Shown: positions 1-5,979 of the stretch, one piece after another
How positions within the stretch are numbered: the first letter of the stretch is position 1
How the letters are laid out: the number at the start of each line of letters is the position of its first letter
Assembly: GCA_019690055.1 (NCBI GenBank)
Contig: JADGGF010000070.1
Span: 1 to 12,992, forward strand
Length of the DNA stretch: 12,992 nt
Origin: Micromonosporaceae bacterium
GTDB lineage: Bacteria; Actinomycetota; Actinomycetes; Mycobacteriales; Micromonosporaceae
Direction of reading: 5' to 3'
Made by a program: the position numbers and the translations under genes
The notes under the pieces: generated by a model
What the model was told of the DNA's origin: nothing
Seen by the model: only the letters and a program-made list of their open reading frames with translations
Database searches by the model: none

Positions 1-136
1 CCCCCGGGGGTTAGGGACGGCGGGCGACGCCGACCAGTCGCCGTGGTCTCGACCCCGGCCAAGCAGTCGAAGGCCACGGCGTCGGACCGGACCCGCGAAG
101 CCCGGCCCTGGGGAGGGGAGCCGCGAACACCCACAC

Positions 137-173
137 CCCGTGTTCGAACACTTGAACTATATTCGAACACGGG
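137..173. promoter_or_regulatory. Paired TTCGAA palindromes, probable operator
   Basis: Two 12-bp inverted arms, 137-148 and 162-173, match perfectly around a 13-nt spacer. The left arm overlaps a perfect 12-bp palindrome, GTGTTCGAACAC (140-151). A second copy, ATATTCGAACAC (159-170), matches it at 10 of 12 bases. The two centres are 19 bp apart, close to two helical turns, which suits side-by-side binding of two repressor dimers. The element covers the -10 hexamer of the possible minus-strand promoter. The cognate regulator is not visible in the window. It is not a Gram-positive LexA box, because no GAAC-N4-GTTC arrangement is present. Confidence 0.5.
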
Positions 174-184
174 TACAGAGTAAA
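156..184 (-). promoter_or_regulatory. Possible leftward promoter
   Basis: On the minus strand, TTTACT (184-179, 4 of 6 to TTGACA) is followed after 17 nt by TATAGT (161-156, 5 of 6 to TATAAT). This is an unusually consensus-like pair for DNA this GC-rich, and it overlaps the palindromic element. Transcription would run left towards a gene that must start near or beyond the window edge. No confident downstream gene is visible, so this remains tentative. Confidence 0.3.
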
Positions 185-336
185 CCCACCCACCGACAAA
201 AACGCCCCGCGTGTCGCGGCCGGCCCGTCCGTCGGTACGGATCGGGCGATCTGTCCGCCCGCGCGTCACAGCCGTCCCCGCTCCCACGACCCGGACAGGC
301 GGGAGAAATGTAAGGAGCGATCACCGGTCCACCCAG

Positions 337-342
337 TACAGT
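337..342 (+). promoter_or_regulatory. -10 element TACAGT of the EamA gene (leaderless)
   Basis: TACAGT fits the actinobacterial -10 pattern TANNNT and ends 7 nt before the ATG at 350. Transcription would then start at or next to the start codon. No Shine-Dalgarno sequence lies at a proper distance from that ATG, which agrees with a leaderless message. No clear -35 hexamer is seen. Confidence 0.45.
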
Positions 343-349
343 CAGCCGC

Positions 350-1504
350 ATGCCCACCGCTGTCGTGAACCGTCCCGTCGCCCGCCCGACTCTCGGGGCG
401 ACCATGGTGGTCGCCGCGGCGACCGCCTGGGGGCTCAACGGCACCGTCTCGAAACTGCTCATCCAGAGCGGGTTCGACCCGCCGCAGCTCACCGCGTTCC
501 GCGCCGCCGGAGCCGCCCTCGGCCTGCTCCTGTTCATCCTCGTCACACAGGGACCTCGACCGCTCGCCGCCCGCCCGCGGGAGATTCCCTGGCTGGTGGG
601 CTACGGCCTGATCGGCCTCTTCAGCGTTCCGGTGCTGTACTTCGTGGCGATCAGCCGACTGCCCGTCGGCATCGGGCTGCTGTTCGAGTTCACCGCACCG
701 GTCTTCGTCGCCCTGTGGGTACGCTTCGGCGAGCATCGACGGGTTCGCCGTCGGCTGTGGGTCGGGCTCGTGCTCGCCGTGGCCGGGCTGGTCTGTGTGG
801 CTCAGCTGTGGACGGTCTTCGGCTCCCAGGGAGGGCTGCGCCTGGACGGGCTGGGCATTCTCGCCGGCCTGAGTTCGGCCGTCCTGCTCGCGGCCTGGTG
901 GGTCCTCGGCTCCCGGTACGTGGCTGGACCGCCGCCCACCTCGACCCGTCGACCGACCGGTGCCCCGAGCGAACGGAAGGCCGCAGCGGTGACCGTACGG
1001 GATCCGTTGACGTTGACCTGCTGGGCCTTTGGGACGGCGGCGGTGGCCGGGGCCGTGGTCCGTCCATGGTGGAACTTCGACTGGGGGCTGCTGGCCGGCC
1101 GCAGCGGCGGCCAACCGACGTGGCTGCTCGCCACGTACTTCATCCTCTTCGGCACGATCACGCCGTACCTGCTGCTGACCTACGCGATGCGTCATCTGCC
1201 GCCCACATCGGTCGGTATCGTCAGCATGACCGAGATCGTGCTGGCGAGCGCGTTCGCCTGGCTCCTGCTGGCCGAGGCGCTCAACACCGCGCAGATCATC
1301 GGAGGTCTCGTCCTCGTGGCCGGGGTGGCGTTGGCGGAATCGGCGCGGGTGACCGGGCTCCCGAGCGCCGACGCGTCGCGCCGGCCCGGCGACGAGGCAG
1401 GCAGCACCGACCACGCCACGACCAGGCCCGCCGACGACACAGCCAGGCCGAGCCGGCCGGTCGGAACGGTCAGCCCGAGCGACCTGACCCGACAGCCGAC
1501 ATGA
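350..1504 (+). CDS. DMT superfamily transporter, EamA family
   Basis: The 384-residue protein is an inner-membrane carrier of the drug/metabolite transporter superfamily. It shows about ten hydrophobic segments in two EamA-type halves: the first from about residue 15 (an AATAWGLNGT stretch), the second ending in the helices near residues 290-335 (SVGIVSMTEIVLAS, then AFAWLLLAEAL). Family members export amino acids or other metabolites; the substrate cannot be read here. Two features are unusual. A hydrophilic Pro/Thr/Arg-rich insert of about 25 residues lies between the halves (about 195-220), and a polar tail of about 45 residues follows the last helix. The end of that tail is encoded by the 17-bp tandem repeat that spans the stop codon. 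The ATG start is supported by the TACAGT element 7 nt upstream and the absence of a Shine-Dalgarno. Confidence 0.9.
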   Translation: MPTAVVNRPVARPTLGATMVVAAATAWGLNGTVSKLLIQSGFDPPQLTAFRAAGAALGLLLFILVTQGPRPLAARPREIPWLVGYGLIGLFSVPVLYFVAISRLPVGIGLLFEFTAPVFVALWVRFGEHRRVRRRLWVGLVLAVAGLVCVAQLWTVFGSQGGLRLDGLGILAGLSSAVLLAAWWVLGSRYVAGPPPTSTRRPTGAPSERKAAAVTVRDPLTLTCWAFGTAAVAGAVVRPWWNFDWGLLAGRSGGQPTWLLATYFILFGTITPYLLLTYAMRHLPPTSVGIVSMTEIVLASAFAWLLLAEALNTAQIIGGLVLVAGVALAESARVTGLPSADASRRPGDEAGSTDHATTRPADDTARPSRPVGTVSPSDLTRQPT

Positions 1505-1568
1505 CCACACAGCCGATATGACCCGACAGCCGAGATGACCCGAAAATCGGTATGACCCGAAAGGTGTC
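1484..1568 (+). repeat. 17-bp tandem repeat across the EamA stop codon
   Basis: Units begin at 1484, 1501, 1518, 1535 and 1552, each 17 bp, with a core like ATGACCCGACAGCCGAG. The first three agree closely; the fourth and fifth diverge in their second half (CGAAAATCGGT, CGAAAGGTGTC). The TGA of the exporter gene (1502-1504) lies inside unit 2. Since 17 is not a multiple of three, gain or loss of a unit upstream of the stop would shift the frame and change the protein's C-terminus. Confidence 0.85.
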
Positions 1569-1607
1569 GACCGGGACCCCCGCGCCGACCAGCGACGACG
1601 CCGGCCG

Positions 1608-1613
1608 GAAGAT
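1608..1613 (+). promoter_or_regulatory. Weak -10-like GAAGAT before the YbaK gene
   Basis: GAAGAT keeps the A at position 2 and T at position 6 of the -10 pattern and ends 7 nt before the ATG at 1621. This is the same geometry as the clearer TANNNT elements of other genes here. The GAGGA at 1614-1618 is only 2 nt from that ATG, too close for a normal ribosome binding site, so a leaderless start is the better reading. Confidence 0.25.
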
Positions 1614-1620
1614 GAGGACC

Positions 1621-2085
1621 ATGCATCCGAACGTCCAGGCTGTCCAGGACGCCCTCACGGCCGCCGGGGCCAAGGGCCAGGTCATCGTGCTGCCCGACGC
1701 GGTGACCACCGCCGCGCAGGCCGCGGCCGCCCTCAACGTCGAGGTGGGTCAGATCGCCAACTCGCTGATCTTCAATGCCGACGGCGGCCCCCTGCTCGTG
1801 CTGACCTCGGGCGCCCACCGGGTCGACACCGCAAAGGTGGCGGCGCTGCTGGGGTACGCGAGCGTCAAGCGGGCCACCCCGGAGTTCGTGAAGGAGCACA
1901 CCGGCCAGCCCATCGGCGGCGTGGCTCCCCTCGGTCACCCCAAGCCGATACCGACGCTTGTCGATATTGCCCTCGCCCCCTACGAGGTCGTCTGGGCCGC
2001 CGGCGGCATCCCCCACGCGGTGTTCCCGACGACCTACGACGAGCTGGTCCGGATCACCGGCGGTACCCCGGCTGAGGTTGCATGA
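1621..2085 (+). CDS. YbaK/EbsC (ProX-like) aminoacyl-tRNA deacylase family protein
   Basis: This 154-residue protein covers a whole YbaK/prolyl-tRNA-synthetase-associated domain. The family acts in the cytoplasm in trans, hydrolysing mischarged tRNAs such as Cys-, Ala- or Ser-tRNA. The order is typical: an N-terminal helix (VQAVQDAL), then IANSLIF, LLVLTSGAHRVD, a helix starting DTAKVAALLG, the GGVAPLGHP loop and the GGIPHAVFPTTYDEL end. In YbaK/ProX proteins the IANSL position is usually AKT or AKS with a functionally important lysine; here Asn replaces it, so activity or substrate may differ. The ATG at 1621 gives the family's usual N-terminus; an in-frame ATG at 1612 and an open frame back to 1552 (inside the repeat) are less likely. 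Its stop overlaps the next start (ATGA, 2082-2085), indicating translational coupling to the acetyltransferase. Confidence 0.85.
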   Translation: MHPNVQAVQDALTAAGAKGQVIVLPDAVTTAAQAAAALNVEVGQIANSLIFNADGGPLLVLTSGAHRVDTAKVAALLGYASVKRATPEFVKEHTGQPIGGVAPLGHPKPIPTLVDIALAPYEVVWAAGGIPHAVFPTTYDELVRITGGTPAEVA

Positions 2086-2669
2086 CCCCCCGGGCCAGCG
2101 GAGCCGAGCAGATCGGTCCGGAACACGAAAGCCTCGTCATCTGGGGGCCCGGCGACCTCGTCCATCGCCTCGACGATGTCATCGAGGTCTATGGACAGGC
2201 CATGGGTTACTCACCCGACCTGCTGCTGTCCCGCCGCAGCTACATGGCTTCGCACGTCCATCGGCGGGACTTCCGCGCGGTCGCCACACTCGCCGCGGAC
2301 GGCCGCCTTCTGGGGTTCGGGTACGGGTACCGCTCCGAGCCCGGCCAGTGGTGGCACGACCAGGTGCGCTCGGCGATGCGCCGGGAGGCCCGCGCGTACT
2401 GGCTCGCCAACTGCTTCGAGGTGGTCGAGCTGCACGTCCGGCCCGCCGCCCAGGGCCGCGGCATCGGCGCGAACCAGTTACGTACGCTGCTGAGCCTGGC
2501 CGACGCCGCGACCGTCCTGCTGTCCACCCCCGAGGCGGACGAGGCGACCTCCCGGGCGTGGCGACTCTACCGGCGATTCGGATTTGTCGATGTTGTGCGC
2601 CACTTCCTGTTCCCGGGCGACAGCCGCCCCTTCGCCATCCTCGGCCGGACGCTCCCGCTGACGACGTGA
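2082..2669 (+). CDS. GNAT family N-acetyltransferase
   Basis: The 195-residue protein has the acetyl-CoA-binding motif A of the GNAT fold near residues 115-135: strand VVELHVR, then the Q/RxxGxG/A loop as QGRGIG (124-129), then helix NQLRTLL. A later segment (about 155-170, SRAWRLYRRFGF) is the usual motif B region that completes the acetyl-CoA site. The acceptor substrate cannot be inferred. It overlaps the deacylase gene by 4 bp and was probably translated with it. Position and strand relative to metF recall Rv2170 of M. tuberculosis, a GNAT protein just before lppM and Rv2172c; orthology is my inference and needs alignment. Confidence 0.87.
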   Translation: MTPRASGAEQIGPEHESLVIWGPGDLVHRLDDVIEVYGQAMGYSPDLLLSRRSYMASHVHRRDFRAVATLAADGRLLGFGYGYRSEPGQWWHDQVRSAMRREARAYWLANCFEVVELHVRPAAQGRGIGANQLRTLLSLADAATVLLSTPEADEATSRAWRLYRRFGFVDVVRHFLFPGDSRPFAILGRTLPLTT

Positions 2670-2717
2670 CCACCGACCGTACGGTCCGCTGACCACGCCA
2701 CCACCGACCGTACGGTC
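2669..2717. repeat. Two 18-bp direct repeats, each with a 12-bp palindrome
   Basis: An identical 18-bp sequence occurs at 2669-2686 and 2700-2717, offset by 31 bp, about three helical turns. Each copy ends in the perfect palindrome GACCGTACGGTC (2675-2686, 2706-2717). They fill the gap between the 3' ends of the acetyltransferase (+) and the CDP-alcohol phosphatidyltransferase (-). The form resembles a tandem TetR-type operator, but the site is between converging genes. As a hairpin each copy gives only a 4-bp stem with a 4-nt loop and no T-tract, which is weak for a terminator. Confidence 0.8.
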
Positions 2718-2729
2718 ACCCCGTCGCGG

Positions 2730-3404
2730 TCAGCGCAGGTCGTCGCGGATGGCGCTCACCAAGCGGGCCCCGCCCAGCAGGCCGAGCACCAGCCACACGG
2801 CCAGGCCGACCGTGACGACTCCGGCGGCGAGCCGGGCGCTGACGACTCCAGCCACCGCGCTGAGCACCAGGGCGACGACGGCCACCACGACCCGCGTCGG
2901 TCGCTCCGCGATGGCCAGGCTCGGCACGCCGGGCATGCCGGCCAGGGCCGCGCGGGAGCGGGCGTACTCGTGCAACAGCGCGACGGCGCCGCACGCGACG
3001 GCCAGCGGGGCCGGTCCGCCGATCAGCCACAGCGCGACCAGCCAGGCGATCTCGCTCAACCGGTCGGCCACGGAGTCGGCGAACGAGCCCAGCCCGGTGA
3101 TCCGCCCCGAGGCCACGGCCACGCCGCTGTCGACGGAATCGGCCAGGGCCGACGCGAGCGCGAGCCCGGCGGCCACCAGGACCCACCAGCCCTTCACCAG
3201 GACGACCACCGGCACGGCGAGCGCACAGCCCAGACCGACGAGCGTGACGGCGACCGGGGCGACGCCGAGCCGGGCCAGGCCACCCGCCGCCACGAAGGCC
3301 AGCCGCTGCCAGACCCGCACCAGCAGCGGGGCCCGGCGCGGGTCGAAGCCGCCGTGCAGCGAGGTCCACCGGGCGCAGTACTCGTCCCAGCCCAGCCGCG
3401 GCAC
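2730..3404 (-). CDS. CDP-alcohol phosphatidyltransferase family membrane protein
   Basis: The 224-residue protein has about six hydrophobic segments and the family's catalytic segment in the membrane-bound domain. The usual signature is DxxDGxxAR, eight residues, then GxxxDxxxD. Here I read D89, D92, A96, G106, D110 and D114, so all four metal-binding aspartates are kept. The Gly after the second Asp is Ser93 and the usual Arg is Val97. I recall Val at that site in other actinobacterial relatives, so Ser93 is the more individual change. Such enzymes transfer a phosphatidyl group from a CDP-linked lipid to an alcohol, or a related phospho-alcohol group; the acceptor is unknown. The start is GTG at 3404 behind a GGGGG tract close to the codon, the weakest part of the call. 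It follows metF on the same strand across 133 bp of repeats. Confidence 0.85.
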   Translation of the reverse strand: MPRLGWDEYCARWTSLHGGFDPRRAPLLVRVWQRLAFVAAGGLARLGVAPVAVTLVGLGCALAVPVVVLVKGWWVLVAAGLALASALADSVDSGVAVASGRITGLGSFADSVADRLSEIAWLVALWLIGGPAPLAVACGAVALLHEYARSRAALAGMPGVPSLAIAERPTRVVVAVVALVLSAVAGVVSARLAAGVVTVGLAVWLVLGLLGGARLVSAIRDDLR

Positions 3405-3448
3405 ATCCCCCGTGCGACGACGCCTGCGCTCCGTCCAAACCGCGACGC

Positions 3449-3550
3449 GTGTGTCCAGACCCGTGCCCCTCAGACTCCTGAGCCCCTCAGACTCGTCTGC
3501 CCCTCAGAATCCCGTGCCTCTCAGACCTCGTGGGCCCTCAGACCCGTGCC
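3449..3550. repeat. 17-bp tandem repeat at the 3' end of metF
   Basis: Six units of 17 bp run from 3449 (unit starts 3449, 3466, 3483, 3500, 3517, 3534). The core is CCCCTCAGACTCGTCTG, with the outer units more diverged. The unit at 3466 contains a CTCAG-ACTC-CTGAG hairpin (3469-3482). The last unit covers the metF stop codon (3538-3540 on the minus strand). The array fills most of the gap to the phosphatidyltransferase gene. Confidence 0.85.
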
Positions 3551-4452
3551 CCCAGCGCGAGGTTTTCCCAGACCTCCCGGGTCGCGGTCGACCTGTTCAT
3601 GGTGATGAAGTGAATGCCGGGCACTCCCTCGTCGAGCAGGCGCGAGCACATGTGGGTGGCGTGTTCGATGCCGAACGCCCGCAGCGCCGCCGGGTCGTTG
3701 GCGAACCGCTGGAACTCGGCGGCCAGCGCCGGCGGGAACGGGGCCCCGGACAACTGCTCCGACCGTTCGATGGTGCTCAGCCGGGTCACCGGCATGACCC
3801 CGGCCAGGATGGGCACGTCACCGCCGGCGGCCGCGACCCGGTCCCGCAGCCGCAAATAGTCGTCGGCCTGGAAAAACATCTGGGTAATGGCGAATGAGGC
3901 GCCGGCCCGGCATTTGGCGATGAAGTGAGCGGTATCCGTGGCGATATCGGGCGACCGCGGGTGCTTGAACGGAAACGCCGCCACGCCGACACAGAAGTCG
4001 CCCGATTCACGAATCAGGCGGACCAGGTCCGCGGCGTAGACCAATCCCCGCGGATGCGGAATCCATTCCCCCGTGGGGTTGCCCGGCGGATCCCCCCGCA
4101 GCGCGAGGATGTTGTTGACCCCGGCGGCGGCGAGGCGACCGATCACGTGGCGCAGCTCCGCGACCGAGTGGTTCACCGCGGTCAGGTGGGCCATCGGCAG
4201 CAGCGTGGTCTCCGTCGCCAACCGCTCGGTAAGGTCCACCGTGGTGTCGCGGGTGGAGCCGCCGGCGCCATAGGTGATCGAGACGAACGACGGGCGGAGG
4301 CGCTCCAGGTCCCGAATCACCTGCCAGAGCTGGCGCTCACCGTCTTCGGTCTTCGGCGGGAAGAACTCGAACGAGAACGTGGGCCCCGAGCGCAGCAGGT
4401 CCGCAATCGGCGGAAACCCGCCGGGAAGGATCGATGGGATACCGAGGGCCAC
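3538..4452 (-). CDS. metF: 5,10-methylenetetrahydrofolate reductase
   Basis: The 304-residue protein spans the whole FAD-containing MTHFR barrel and would reduce 5,10-methylene-THF to 5-methyl-THF, the methyl donor for methionine synthesis, in the cytoplasm. Visible motifs in order are FSFEFFPPK (Glu29, equivalent to E. coli Glu28), SITYGAGGSTR (58-68), HLT (89-91), LALRGDPP with Asp121 (E. coli Asp120), the FAITQMFF strand and AGVMPV. Length matches bacterial MetF (about 300). I choose GTG at 4452 because TAGAGT lies 7 nt upstream and it gives the normal family N-terminus. The frame stays open to a GTG at 4491, which would place that promoter element inside the gene. A stretch around 3846-4090 uses more A/T-ending codons (TTT, ATT, TTG, TAT) than its neighbours. 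Confidence 0.95.
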   Translation of the reverse strand: MALGIPSILPGGFPPIADLLRSGPTFSFEFFPPKTEDGERQLWQVIRDLERLRPSFVSITYGAGGSTRDTTVDLTERLATETTLLPMAHLTAVNHSVAELRHVIGRLAAAGVNNILALRGDPPGNPTGEWIPHPRGLVYAADLVRLIRESGDFCVGVAAFPFKHPRSPDIATDTAHFIAKCRAGASFAITQMFFQADDYLRLRDRVAAAGGDVPILAGVMPVTRLSTIERSEQLSGAPFPPALAAEFQRFANDPAALRAFGIEHATHMCSRLLDEGVPGIHFITMNRSTATREVWENLALGARV

Positions 4453-4459
4453 GAGTGGC

Positions 4460-4465
4460 ACTCTA
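4460..4465 (-). promoter_or_regulatory. -10 element TAGAGT of metF (leaderless)
   Basis: On the minus strand TAGAGT fits TANNNT and ends 7 nt before the GTG at 4452. A TTGACC sits upstream, but with only a 13-nt spacer, too short for a standard -35. The placement supports the shorter metF start and a leaderless mRNA. Confidence 0.45.
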
Positions 4466-4500
4466 GCCGGCCAGCGAGGGTCAAGCGGCACGGATACTCC

Positions 4501-4584
4501 CGGCTCATCCGGGCCGGCTCATCCGGGCCGGCTCAACCGGACCGGCTCAGCCGAACCAGCTCGTCCGGACCAGCCCGTACGTCG
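4501..4584. repeat. 14-bp tandem repeat between metF and the prenyl synthase
   Basis: Six 14-bp units start at 4501, 4515, 4529, 4543, 4557 and 4571. The first two are identical (CGGCTCATCCGGGC); the next three drift by a few bases and the last is strongly diverged. The array lies in the shared upstream region of two divergent genes, outside both -10 elements. Confidence 0.85.
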
Positions 4585-4796
4585 ACGGTGATCCCGCCGC
4601 TTCGTCCCGCCGTCAGCCGGGCCGCCCGGCCGTCCGCGCCCAGGCTGGTGGGGCGCCGGGGTCGGCCAACCCGGGACCGGTCGGCCGGCATAGGTACTGT
4701 TTTGACCGGAAATCCGCGCCCGGCACTCAGGTGGTGAGATTCGGCCCACGGCTGACCCGGACGGCGCCCGGGCCGTGCTGAACGTACCTGTGCCGT
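4585..4796. other. Divergent upstream region without a gene
   Basis: The metF-prenyl synthase gap (4453-4809, 357 bp) holds the metF -10 element, the 14-bp repeat array and the prenyl synthase -10 element. In the remaining part I see no gene. A plus-strand TACTGT (4695-4700) and a nearby TTGACC (4702-4707) are in the wrong order and spacing to form a promoter with each other. Confidence 0.5.
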
Positions 4797-4802
4797 TACC
4801 GT
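4797..4802 (+). promoter_or_regulatory. -10 element TACCGT of the prenyl synthase (leaderless)
   Basis: TACCGT fits TANNNT and ends 7 nt before GTG 4810, but would overlap the upstream candidate GTG at 4801. It therefore decides the start in favour of 4810 and implies a leaderless message. No standard -35 is evident. Confidence 0.45.
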
Positions 4803-4809
4803 GGGAATC

Positions 4810-5874
4810 GTGACTCATACGGGCGCGGACGACCTCAAGGAGCGGGTCGAGAAGGCACTGGCCCAGTTCCTGGTCGACCAACGGTCCGTCTTGACAAGCA
4901 TCGATCCCGCTCTGGCCCTGGTCGCCGACACGATCGAACGCTTCGTGCTTCGGGGCGGGAAGCGGTTGCGCCCCGCCTTCGCCTACTGGGGCTACCGCGG
5001 GGCCGGGGGCGAGGACTCGGACGAGGTGGTCGCCGCCGTCGCCGCGCTCGAGCTCATCCAGGCGAGTGCGTTGATCCACGACGATGTCATGGACGCCTCC
5101 GACACACGTCGGGGCGAGCCCTCGGTGCACCGGCGCTTCGAGCTCACCCACACCGCCAGCGGCTGGACCGGCGACGCGAAGGCCTTCGGCACCAGCGCGG
5201 CCCTCCTGCTGGGCGACTTCTGCCTGGCGTGGTCCGACGAACTGCTGCGCCGGTCCGGCATCGACGTCGCCGCCCTGATGCGGGCCCGGCCCGTCTTCGA
5301 CCTGATGCGCACCGAGGTGATCGCCGGCCAGTACCTCGACGTGCACGCGCAGGCCACGGCGGACTGCTCGCTGACGCGGGCCTCCACGATCGCCCGGTAC
5401 AAGTCGGCGAAGTACACCGTGGAGCGGCCGCTGCTGCTCGGCGCCGCCCTCGCCGACGCCCGCCCTCCGCTGCCGGCCGTGTACTCCGACTACGGGCTGC
5501 CGTTGGGTGAGGCGTTCCAGCTCCGCGACGACATCCTCGGTGTCTTCGGCGACCCGTCGCAGACCGGCAAACCGGCCGGTGACGACCTGCGCGAGGGCAA
5601 ACGGACCTACCTGATCGCGTCGGCCTTCGCCGCGGCGGACGAGCGGACCGCCGAAGTGCTGCGCGAAGGCCTGGGCAACCCGAACCTCGACTCGGCCGGC
5701 ATCACGGCGCTCCGCGACATCATCGTCCGGACGGGCGCGCTCGCCCGGACCGAGGCGCGCATCGCCGACCTCACCAAGGCGTCCCTGCGGGCCCTGGACT
5801 CCGTAGAGCTGGCCAACGGCGCGGCCGAGATGCTGACCGCGCTCGCCCACGCTGCCACCGACCGAGCCCTGTGA
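4810..5874 (+). CDS. Polyprenyl diphosphate synthase (GGPP synthase type)
   Basis: This 354-residue trans-isoprenyl diphosphate synthase condenses isopentenyl diphosphate with an allylic diphosphate to give a C20 or longer chain in the cytosol. It has GGKRLRP (49-55), the first aspartate-rich motif DDVMD (91-95) followed by ASDTRRG, and the second as LRDDILGVFGD (D240, D241), then GKPAGDDLREGKRT. The last Asp of the second DDxxD is Gly244, which I recall as common in actinobacterial GGPP synthases. Residues just before the first motif are small (SALIH), so a product longer than C20 cannot be excluded. Convergent lycopene cyclase genes favour a role in carotenoid supply; the equivalent M. tuberculosis position holds idsA2. 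Start GTG 4810 is preferred over GTG 4801 because of TACCGT at 4797-4802. Confidence 0.92.
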   Translation: MTHTGADDLKERVEKALAQFLVDQRSVLTSIDPALALVADTIERFVLRGGKRLRPAFAYWGYRGAGGEDSDEVVAAVAALELIQASALIHDDVMDASDTRRGEPSVHRRFELTHTASGWTGDAKAFGTSAALLLGDFCLAWSDELLRRSGIDVAALMRARPVFDLMRTEVIAGQYLDVHAQATADCSLTRASTIARYKSAKYTVERPLLLGAALADARPPLPAVYSDYGLPLGEAFQLRDDILGVFGDPSQTGKPAGDDLREGKRTYLIASAFAAADERTAEVLREGLGNPNLDSAGITALRDIIVRTGALARTEARIADLTKASLRALDSVELANGAAEMLTALAHAATDRAL

Positions 5875-5916
5875 CGACCGGCCGGCGGTGACCAACCGGA
5901 TCGGTGACTGATCCAG

Positions 5917-5979
5917 CTACGACTGATCCGACTGTGATCGGCCCGGCTGCGACTGATCCGACTGTGATCGGCCCAGCGG
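5917..5979. repeat. 30-bp repeat encoding the CrtYd tail
   Basis: A 24-bp stretch at 5921-5944 recurs at 5951-5974, giving a 30-bp period, followed by a decayed partial unit. Thirty is a multiple of three, so on the minus strand it encodes an in-frame peptide repeat (GRSQSDQSQP then GRSQSDQS) ending the CrtYd protein at the stop 5917-5919. Just outside, a GGATC/GATCC hairpin (5898-5902 and 5910-5914) is the only terminator-like structure between the converging genes, and it is weak. Confidence 0.85.

Larger units (their letters stand above)
1..349. other. Intergenic region without a supported gene
   Basis: I see no convincing coding sequence here. A 62-codon reading frame on the minus strand (11-199) starts at TTG, has no clear ribosome binding site and runs through the palindromic element at 137-173, so I do not call it. 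The stretch holds a 6-bp hairpin (23-28 with 37-42), the TTCGAA palindromes at 137-173, a possible leftward promoter (156-184), an AAGGAG motif at 312-317 with no start codon at a useful distance, and the -10 element of the exporter gene at 337-342. Confidence 0.5.

Noticed and set aside
137..173. Possible LexA/SOS box in the TTCGAA element
   Set aside because: The Gram-positive box needs GAAC, four bases, then GTTC. Here the half-sites are in the opposite order or the spacing is one base short.
11..199. 62-codon minus-strand frame with a TTG start
   Set aside because: No ribosome binding site or recognisable content, and its first part consists of the palindromic promoter element.
1192..2016. 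274-codon open frame on the minus strand across the EamA and YbaK genes
   Set aside because: It crosses two well-supported genes and a repeat array, and shows no domain.
4801..4809. GTG at 4801 as start of the prenyl synthase
   Set aside because: It overlaps the TACCGT -10 candidate; GTG 4810 lies at the leaderless distance and loses nothing conserved.
4519..5895. 458-codon open frame on the minus strand
   Set aside because: It lies antisense to the prenyl synthase, whose motifs are clear, and its own translation looks like a GC-driven shadow.
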